DNA of 64,000 bases from NCBI GenBank assembly GCA_030770545.1, contig JAUCMP010000028.1, forward strand, positions 14,589,501 through 14,653,500. Direction: 5' to 3'. Made by a program: the position numbers and the translations under genes. Shown here one piece after another: positions 55,348 through 64,000 of the stretch. Position 1 is the first letter of the stretch; each line of letters begins with the position of its first letter. This stretch comes from Macropodus opercularis (lineage: Eukaryota > Chordata > Actinopteri > Anabantiformes > Osphronemidae). The notes under the pieces are model-generated. The model was given only the letters and a program-made list of their open reading frames with translations. It had not been told where the DNA came from and did not search any database.

Positions 55348-58300
55348 ATGCCTGTGGAGGGCGGAAGCAGCAGCGGAGCCGCCTCAGCCGCACGACACCC
55401 AAAGCAGAAGCGCAAGGCGCACAGCCTGTCGATCAGACGCACCAACAGCACAGAGGACAGGCCAGCGGGCATCCAGAGAGCAGACATGCTGGAGGCACAG
55501 GTGAGGGAGACTCCGTCCTTTCCCTGACATTCACAAACACTCATCCGTGCTCAATAGTGGCAAAGGCCAATCTTAAAAGTAATATTATTGTCTGTTGGCT
55601 TGACCTACGTGCACGAGGAGTAAGCTATTTTGTTCAATTAGCATTTAGTATTTGAGGATACAGGTCAGGCAGGTACAGTACCAGCTGGTTTAGCAACATT
55701 TTTTTTATTGTGTTCCTGTGGTAATATTCACAGTTCCATGCTGCAGTGTTTACAAGGTGATGTAAAGGTGTTTTTTTGTAAAGGTAGCTACTGACCGACT
55801 TTGGATGGAATGTCATGTTGTCATTGTCTAAACTTTTCGAAATTGCCTGGTACATGTTGGTTACTGTTTTCTTTTTGTTTGGCTCTTTGTAGCCATCTGG
55901 GGCCATTAAGTTAGTGATTAACCCTCACTGCACAGGTTGTTAAATTGCAGCTTCGGCCGATTTATTACTTCACAAAAGGAAACCTGTAAGCATGCATTGC
56001 CTGACAAGCAGGCATTTCCTGATGCAAAGCAATTGCAGTGAGCTGTTGTACCTCCTTGCTGCAAAGAAGAGTCATCTCCCACAGAACGACTTACTGTAAA
56101 GTCATGTTATATGTTCCGGGACCAGATCAGAATGTCTAAACCATTGTGAGTGAATATTCTTGTCAGTGTTCATCAGTACTGTTTAACCACCAGTGTCCTT
56201 TGCATATACTTTCTCTGCCGAGTTCAGCTTGTACTGAACCATAGTCTCATCAAAGTTTAATATCATCTGCTTGTCTAGTTCTGATTAGTCCATTCACCTG
56301 ACGCTTTTGTCTACTGTATGCTGTTTCTGTTGACTGTACTTGTACCCACTCCCCCACAGTTTCAGATGACCAGGCAGCTTTAAAAACGTATATACAGTGC
56401 AAAACACAAAGTATTTTATACCACACTTTGAATGCTGTCATTCATAGCAGGATTTAGGGCCACAATCGGCGTAAGCAGCTTTAATTCTGTTAGTGCTGCT
56501 GGTTGTTTTCTAGCGAACCTTTTTTTTTTTCCTTTCTTTTTTTATCAGACGTGTGTTGATGTGAGGTAGTGACAAAATGTTCAGGTGATTAGCATCACAG
56601 TCCTCTAGGGTTTGAACATGTGCCAGATAGACCTACATTCCTCGTCTTTTGCACGGCTGTGGAAAATAGCAGCAGGTATTAAGACAAGCTGTCAAATGCA
56701 GCCTTTTGAATCCATTGTGTTCATGTCAGCCTTTGTATCTCTCCGCTGGTCGGGTTTAGAGCATTGGTCAGCTGGTAAATGAAATTTTCTATGGCGATAC
56801 AGTAAATTATCTAAAAGCTTTTATATTGTCTGGTTAAACATGGCGCATGTGTAGTTTTTCAGTAGTAGTAGTAGTAGTAGTAGCTGAGTAATAACTCAGC
56901 TAAACATAAGGTTGTGCTTGACAAGAGCCTTTTTGCTTTCGATTTGTTTTAAGTGATGTGCCTCTTAAATATCTTCCAGTAGTGTTTGTTCAATGTATTT
57001 GCTACTTGTTGTCACTAGTCCAGAGTACTCAAACCTTCAGTCTGATGTGATGGTCACTGTGCCAAATTACACATTATAAAGTTAGTCATTGGTCGTACAG
57101 ATATGAAAGAGTGCAGGTTAAGATCTTGGCACCAGAGAACAGACAGAACATAATTTTGTAGTAACGCTTCAAGGTAATGGCAGTACTTGCGTTTTACTCA
57201 TCTCTGGACAACACACACAGTGTTTTTGCCATAGCCCACTTGCTCAGTGGCACCCAAGACAACATAATATATGACTGAAAAGCAATCATGACTGCTGCAT
57301 AAAGTGTTTCTTAGATACAGCATTGACAAAGCTGTTGAGTTGTTGTGAGGGTCATGTAATGGTAACAGAACTTTGTCTAACATTTTAGTCAGTTTACACC
57401 AGCAGTGTGTGCATGTGTATGGTTTTGCCTTGTTTGCATCCTGTGACCTTAAATACAGTATGTAACTCTGAATATCTGTGTCTATCTGTGTGTTTGTCTG
57501 TCCAGGACTCCAAGCTTCCCGCCTCCCTACGGAACAATCTTCTGGACCTTTTTGGTCAGATTGAACGTGAATTTGAAAATCTGTACATTGAAAATCTTGA
57601 ACGTGAGTAACTGATGGGAAAAATTTGACAATGTTTCATTGTGCTGTACTGATTTTCAGGTGTTAATTATTGAACCAGGTGGAGGATGCAGTGTGTGTTT
57701 ACTGATTACTGTCACTGTGCTAACATTACAGTACGCCGAGAAATCGAATCCCTGAATGAGCGCTTGACCGGAGATGGCCAGACTGTTGATGGAGGAGACC
57801 CCACCAAGGGAGCCTTGAAAACAAAAGGTTTTTTATGCTTTATTTTCACGTATTTTACGTAGCCATTTATTGGCTACTCCATTTAGCGACATCTAAAAAA
57901 AGAAATGAGATGAATAATGGACATTTTGGCATCTTGACATTTCGTTATGCCAGTACTGTACTGTGAGAAGTAAACAGATTTACCACCCAGTGGTGAATTA
58001 TATCCAGTGTCCTCTGTTTTTATCACATAGCCAGCCACAGCACCAGCCAACTGTCGCAGAAACTGAAGACAACCTACAAAGCCTCTACCAGCAAGGTACC
58101 TGACCTCCATTATGGTAACCCATTCTATAGAGGCCATGAGATTTGCCATGCTGTCAAGTGTCTGGGTTGTGGGTGTAGTGTAACAGACCATATGCTGTAG
58201 ATGTTTGGACTGTGTGTAGTCTTTAGTGTTTGTTAAAGAAAAGACAACTCCCTTGACTTCTTCCTTTGTTAATCTCTTACCGATGTAGCGCTTGTACAGT

Positions 58301-61300
58301 TTCCACGGCAAAATAGGTGGACCCTGCAACTTCAGTGTGGCCACATGGGAGTTGTGGGGAGGAGATTCATGGGTAACTTCCTGAATGCTGTGTTTGTCAC
58401 TAAGCATTGTAGGAGAACAGCTGTGAGCAGTGTTGCCTAACTGCAGTCTAACCTTGATTCCTCTCCTCTTATCTACTCTGCACCCAGTCAGAGGTTGTTT
58501 GGGTCAATGGCTGCATTTGTTAATCCTATTAAGTGTATTTTTAAAGTTTCAACAAAGAAATTCACATTTCAGTTTATTAAGTTTAATTTATTCAAGACCA
58601 GTAGCATAGTAGTAGTAGATGTTGTGTAAAAAATACATTTTAAGCAGTTCCTATACCTGAGTGGGCTACTGTAGGTAGGCATAGGGTTTATTAAAGCCAG
58701 CTAGTTGAACTCAGCATTAGGCCAACCTAAAGTTTTGGAATTCGTTTCATATTTACTAGACAGACTTTGTTTATTATTTATGTAGTAGCAGCAGTTTTAA
58801 ATCTCTCGGTACAGCGTTAGTTTTTCAAATGACACTGACCTATCCTAAAAAATCTTTAATGAATGTCCTAGTCATGTCAGTTTGGCCTTGTGCATGTGTG
58901 ACATGTTTAAAAGAAAAGGGACGCACACTGCAGACCCACATCTGTGAGCTCAGGCGTACACATCCAGTATTGACGGACATAATGAACAAGCGCTGGAAGC
59001 ACAAGTTGCATTTAAATTTCATTGCTGCTCTGAACACTTGTAGAACCCTGTAATGGGACAGATGCTAATACAGAAAATAGTTTACTGAAGTATAATGTTT
59101 AGCATTTGTCCTTTTATTTTCTTGTTTGCCCAGAAGCCAATTTGCCCAATTTTTTAAAACTGTGACTATGGCCAAAGTCAGAGCTAGATGAAGAGAGGCA
59201 CACAATCCTCTGAAAGAGAGGAAACATAGGATCAAAGAAGCTCTTGTTAGCACGGCCTCCTATCAGAGCTGCCATAGAATACACAGCTAACTAATCAGCT
59301 GTTAGCTCATTGGGTTAAGACTAATGGAACTTGAAACTAATGAGTCGCACTAACTGTGCCTTCAGTTTACTTCTGGGATGACCTTGACTGGAATGGACCA
59401 TTGTTTTAATTACTCACTGCTTATTGTTTTTTAACAACAGGAAGCAACTAAGACTGAAATGTGAACACACCAGACTGAATGAGGTCATCCACTCCCTTCC
59501 AAAGTCAGGCCACTTCCTTTATTTTTTCTCTAGACCAAAAACGTTGGCTTTGACGTAAGATGAATATGATTTCAGCTTTTACTTTGAGATCACGTCGTGT
59601 GGATCTGATACACACTTGGAAGATTTTTCGTTTACCGGCTTTAGGTCTGTTTACTTCAAGACTTTTACGCACATGAAAAGTGAATGGGTTCAACCAAAAG
59701 GTACCATGTTCACATGTGTGTATCAGACTATCTGGCTTCCTTGGCGTCTCCTGGTTGCGTCCTAAAACGGCACTGACTTGGGATCCCGTAGTTATACTGG
59801 AGGACGTTAGGGCTCATGTGGGCAGTCACATCCCAATCCCCTCCCAGGTTTTCCCTGGGAGGGGATTGGGGTTGGAAGGAACGACCTGTGTCACCTGAGG
59901 TGGTGCTTTTCCATTCCACTTCTGTGTCAGTCATGGACCGGCCATAATGACATCAGATTGATGCTGTATGTCTCTGACACTTGGGTGAAGAGAGGTGCCC
60001 ACTTGGCGGTGAGTCAGATCAGATAGTGGGGACGGCTGCCGGGTAGACGAGTTGTTAGAGGCCTGTCCGTATATGTTCTTAACTTCCACCTCTGGAGGAG
60101 CTGAATACCGCGGGAGGCTGACATGGAATCAGAATGCTCCATCTTCAAGCCTCTGTTTGTGGGAGCGGCTGCTGTGAGCTGTGGTCAGAAGGTCATTTGT
60201 GCCGTTTTGTGTCATTTGGAGGGGAGTGTGTGAACACATTCTGACACTTTTGAACCAGAAGCTTCACTACTCGATCTAATAACTGCCAGCGATCTAAGCT
60301 TATCGCTGTGGTCAGGCGTCTGTTTGCAGCAGCATGTACTGTGACGTTTGCAATTGCTCTCTGACAGTTCGAGGTGCACCACATGCACTGAACGCTGCTC
60401 AGTTCTGGTCCACTCACCACTGCCCAAACTGTTGTGTGAATAATCTTCATACTGATACTTCACAAGCACAGTTTGGAAAGATAAACCTTGTCGCACTTAT
60501 AGATCAGAATCAGGCTATATACTGTACACACACTTTACAGTCCATTCAGCAGACATCTATTGAATCACTTTCCATTCTGAACCTAATATTTGCACGATTT
60601 ACTGCAAAATAAAACACACAACATCATTCAAATGCTACAAGCGTGGATGTTACAGTATAAGTAGCCCGTCAAGCTGTGACTGCAGGCTTTTTTATGGTAC
60701 AGTGAATTTGCAGCTATGCTCCCAGTTGATCAGTCTGTTGTCATCCTGGAGGTGCTACCTTTTTGACACTCTTCAACTGGCTTGAGGTTCTTGAAGGTTG
60801 TTAAACACAGGGTTTATGTGAGTCCAGGAAAGTCTTAGAAATAGGCTGAAATGGTCCTGAACAATAGTTGTTTAGATAGCAGCTAATAGACTTTCAATTC
60901 TTTTAACAGATGACCTTAAATAACGCTGCGAGGAGTAGTATAAACGATATTAACTGGACAATGTGGCCACATATTGTGAACCACTGAGACTGCCACTGCC
61001 TTGTCAGTATACAAATATGTTTTGCTTGTTTAAAACAAGCGTGTTTAAGCTTGGAGTGTTGTTTTATAGCTACAGTACGTCTCTGTTATGAAAAAGTCTA
61101 AACCCACGTACTGTCACAGTGTCATTGACACTGGTATGTATTTAGCCCAGTTTAGTCAGAGTAGTCAGCATTCCTAGTCTCCATCAGTCACTGATTTGGC
61201 CTTTAGTTTAACAGAATCATTCTCAGGTCAGTGCTCATCGCTCTCTCTGTTTCTTGTTTCTCTGGCCCTTTGGTTTTTCCCCCCGCTCAGATTGTTTCCA

Positions 61301-63014
61301 GTTTCAAAGCCACCACAGGTTCCCGGGCTTTGTGCCAGCTGCTCAAGGAGTACGTAGGCCACAGGGATGGGATCTGGGACCTCAGTGTCACCCGGACTCA
61401 GCCAGTGGTTCTAGGCACCGCCTCTGCAGGTAAACTAGGTCATTGCAGTGATTAGTGAAACAACATTTTACACAGTCAACATGCTGCACGGGGAGGGGAA
61501 GAATTATGCTGCATCCAGTGTTTATATCATTGTCAAATTAGTCACAATGTGCTACTGTAATTAGCAAAAACACAACTGAGATAACGGATGACAGCTTGCT
61601 ACTATTTGTAAAACCCTCTCAAAACGACTAATGAATTTTCCTTTTGGTTAACACAATTAGTCTTTCTTTTCCTTACATTTCCTTTCTTTAAATGTTTTAG
61701 TTAACAAAGTGACCTACTGATATTACTATACCATATATAAAAGGCTTCATGTTGTCCACCCTGCTCTTTCCTCAAAGACCACTCTGCTCTGCTGTGGAGC
61801 ATAGAGACTGGGAAGTGTCTGCTGAGGTATGCTGGCCACGCAGGATCAGGTAACTATATCCAAGGAAACGTATTTGTCTGTAGTGGTGCATTGTATGGTT
61901 GAATTTTTAGGAAGTTTATACAAACTGTTTATGTTGCTCCAGGACCAGTGCTTTGAAATAAAAAGACGAATTTGGCTTTAATAACATTGTTTATGGCTCT
62001 TGCCTTATTACTCGCAGTCAACTCCATCAAGTTCCACCCCACGGAGCAGATGGCCCTCACGGGTACGTATCTGAACGTGTGTTTAATGTGTGTTAACTGT
62101 GTTCTTGGAGATCTGAATATGCTCTGTGTCAATGTTTACCTACATTTCACAGCCTCCGGTGATCAGACAGCTCACATCTGGCGCTATATGGTCCAGCTTC
62201 CCACCCCCCAGCCACCACCAGATGTCAGTGTGAGTAGCTTCGTGCTGTGTGCGCTCATGTTTTCTACTGGAATATTCTGAAATGACTAACTTTAACTTTA
62301 ACCTTAAGTCAAGTCAAGAAGTGATCTTATAAAAGCAAGTATGGCCAAGTACTGACCAGTTGGAGTGTTGGTTTTCTGTGTCCATAGGCTCCATGTGACG
62401 ATGACCAGGACTCATCAGACAGAGAGGAGGGCGAAGTGGACGGCGAGGGGTCTTGCGAAGTTCCCACCGTGCGGGTTGCTACTGCAACTTTGAAAAGCCA
62501 CCAGGGCGTTGTGATTGCAGGCGACTGGTTGGTTGGAGGCCGACAAGTGGTGACAGCTTCTTGGGATCGTGCTGCCAACTTGTATGAAGTGGAGACATCT
62601 GAGCTGGTTCACACACTCACAGGTAGGCGAACAAAGTTACAGCACTGTACTGGTACTGAATGAGTATTTCACATATGTAGCGTACATAGCATTTTACCAC
62701 ATAGCTTCTAGCAGGTGTGTGCCTCAGGTGCTGCCTGTTAGGACACGCACACGCACACGGCAATTAATAGGAATTCCCTGTTTACTGCTTTTTGTCGAGT
62801 GACAAAGTGAGTATAGCCAAAGTGGGTTTTGTGGATAAGCTAAAGTGTCTGTGTTGTCCTGTGTTTCTGCAGGCCATGACCAGGAGCTGACTCACTGCTG
62901 TACCCACCCGACCCAGCGGCTTGTGGTCACCTCATCCAGAGACACCACCTTCAGACTGTGGGACTTTAGAGATCCATCCATCCACTCGGTCAACGTCTTC
63001 CAGGGACACACTGA
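55348..63014 (+). CDS. wdr37: WD repeat-containing protein 37, 5' part (10 coding exons)
   Basis: Exons: 55348-55500, 57506-57602, 57732-57827, 58031-58095, 61291-61429, 61778-61849, 62018-62062, 62153-62229, 62388-62622, 62873-63014. All are in phase, giving about 373 residues; the rest of the gene is beyond the window. The N-terminus has KQKRKAHSLSIRRTNS and a helical LFGQIEREFENLYIENLE segment. WD40 blades follow: GHRDGIWDLS, GHAGSVNSIKFHP, SGDQTAHIWR, SHQGVVIAGDWL, ASWDRAANLYE, GHDQELTHC, SSRDTTFRLWDF and VFQGHTE. WDR37 is a beta-propeller scaffold that in mammals partners PACS proteins. The last donor (GA|GTCAGT) is weak but is the only in-phase choice at that conserved position. Confidence 0.95.
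56863..56882. repeat. Short (AGT)n microsatellite in wdr37 intron 1
   Basis: About seven AGT units in the 2-kb first intron. Confidence 0.8.
58096..61290 (+). other. wdr37: wdr37 intron 4 (3.2 kb)
   Basis: This is the longest intron seen in the window. I find no nested gene or recognisable transposon in it. A 14-bp inverted word pair, 'tcccctcccagg' and 'cctgggagggga', lies at 59840-59866 and could form a perfect short hairpin. Confidence 0.6.
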
Positions 63015-64000
63015 GTCAGTCTTTCTCCAACTCATGCACAAACACATACACGAGCGCCTCATTGGCAGTTGAGAAACTTCTGCTCTATACTTCAGTGCTG
63101 CAACACTTGACTTTGCCCACAGGGTGGTGCTGCACCATCTCCATGTTATGTGCTTTTTTAGCTTTTCCAGTGCCACATTAATTTACAGAGCCTTTTGCTC
63201 TAAGCCAAATCCTCCACTCGCCTCTCATTTGTCGCTGAGCCCTTCACTGTCTACCTCTCTCCTCTCCTCACGCTCCTGTTCATTTGTCTGTCCATCTCTG
63301 CGTTAATCCTACCGCTCTGCGTAATTTGGCACTTCACTGGCTGTTAACACTCGATTGCAGCTGCTCATTTCAAAATGATGTCTGTCAGGATTGTGTATGG
63401 TTTTCAGCGGCAGCACTCTTTAAAAGGTGTGAGTGTTTATGTGCATGTCTACAGGTGTGTGCTGGATGCCACTCTCTGGCAGGCTTTGATTGTAAGTGGG
63501 GGGATTACACAGAGCTCATTATGTACGACCCCAGCGCGCATAATTCTTGCAGATCCCACTCTAATTCTCTCCCATAGACAATTGGTGTAATGAGATTAAG
63601 TGCCAGTGTTTCGGTGAACAATGGAGCTCCTCTTTTGCTTTATTTCCCACCATCCTCATCTCTTTCCCAAATATCTACTGATGATCTTAGGATGTGAAAA
63701 TGTATTTCATACGTTAACATCTGTTGACATCATACAACATCTCTTTTGTTAGCAGTTCTCTTGCTAATGGTAGAATGATGCAGCATAAATAGCCCAAGTT
63801 CTCCATCCCTCCTTTGCAAAGAGCAGAGTGTAAGTGGTTATACTGGCAGAAGAGCTGGAGGGGAGACTCTCCTCCTCTCCTTCCCACTGTCTTCACCGGC
63901 AATTACAGCTAACGCTCCCTGACAGCAAACCGCGGCAGCTGAAAGTGCAGCATACGATGTCTAGCCCACCGCCCCGCAGTAATTGCAGAGTAATGACAAC
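63015..64000 (+). other. wdr37: wdr37 intron 10, to window end
   Basis: Sequence after the donor at 63015 shows no further WD40 exon and no recognised repeat. The next exon should lie beyond 64000. Confidence 0.6.

Noticed and set aside
57883..58407. Minus-strand ORF of 174 codons in wdr37 introns
   Set aside because: It spans antisense of coding exon 4 and flanking introns and has no recognisable domain.

Overview
The window looks like nuclear DNA of a teleost fish. It carries three recognisable vertebrate genes with short introns and vertebrate splice sites, plus a mixture of transposon families typical of fish: L2/Maui, I-like and L1/Tx1-like LINEs, a Penelope-like fragment, Ty3/gypsy, BEL/Pao, an endogenous retrovirus, hAT, a DD36E Tc1/mariner relative and a possible Crypton-like gene. 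The species cannot be named from the sequence.

The window falls into two parts. Positions 1 to about 40,770 are almost entirely transposon-derived, mostly fragmented and repeatedly nested. Main landmarks are an L2/Maui LINE (2962-5354, minus) with a Penelope fragment inside it; solo LTRs of an ERV family (5355-5897, 10423-10858); a broken Crypton-like gene (9032-10310); an intron-containing DD36E transposase pseudogene (12845-14191, minus); a solo LTR inside another solo LTR (14530-15210 in 14204-15377, outer duplication CTACT); a hAT transposase pseudogene (16256-17746, minus); a minisatellite (19131-19545); a fold-back MITE (22595-22804); an endogenous retrovirus with two identical 550-bp LTRs (24657-31147) that sits inside an older RNase H fragment and carries its own nested solo LTR (27623-28430); an I-like LINE fragment (31217-32445, minus); a 5'-truncated gypsy element (32446-36290, minus); a decayed BEL/Pao element (36293-38520); and two further LINE fragments reaching to 40772.

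Positions 40,860 to 64,000 are a gene block. cpne3 (copine-3, plus strand, CDS 41413-48822) is complete and has two alternative terminal coding exons, the first followed by its own AATAAA. idi1 (isopentenyl-diphosphate isomerase, minus strand, CDS 51108-53513) is complete in six exons, with an upstream-AUG N-terminal extension and a peroxisomal-type C-terminus. wdr37 (plus strand, from 55348) begins head-to-head with idi1, 1.8 kb away, and runs off the right edge after coding exon 10. The idi1/wdr37 head-to-head pair also exists in human. Exon junctions of the three genes were placed by hand from GT/AG sites and reading phase; all phases close.

The three host genes do not form one pathway. 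Copine-3 is a calcium-dependent phospholipid-binding protein, IDI1 is an isoprenoid/sterol enzyme and WDR37 is a WD40 scaffold. The most interesting observations are the young but coding-defective ERV with a nested solo LTR, a domain between its protease and reverse transcriptase with paired H-V-T-L / H-V-S-L motifs like 2H phosphoesterases, and the duplicated terminal exon of cpne3.
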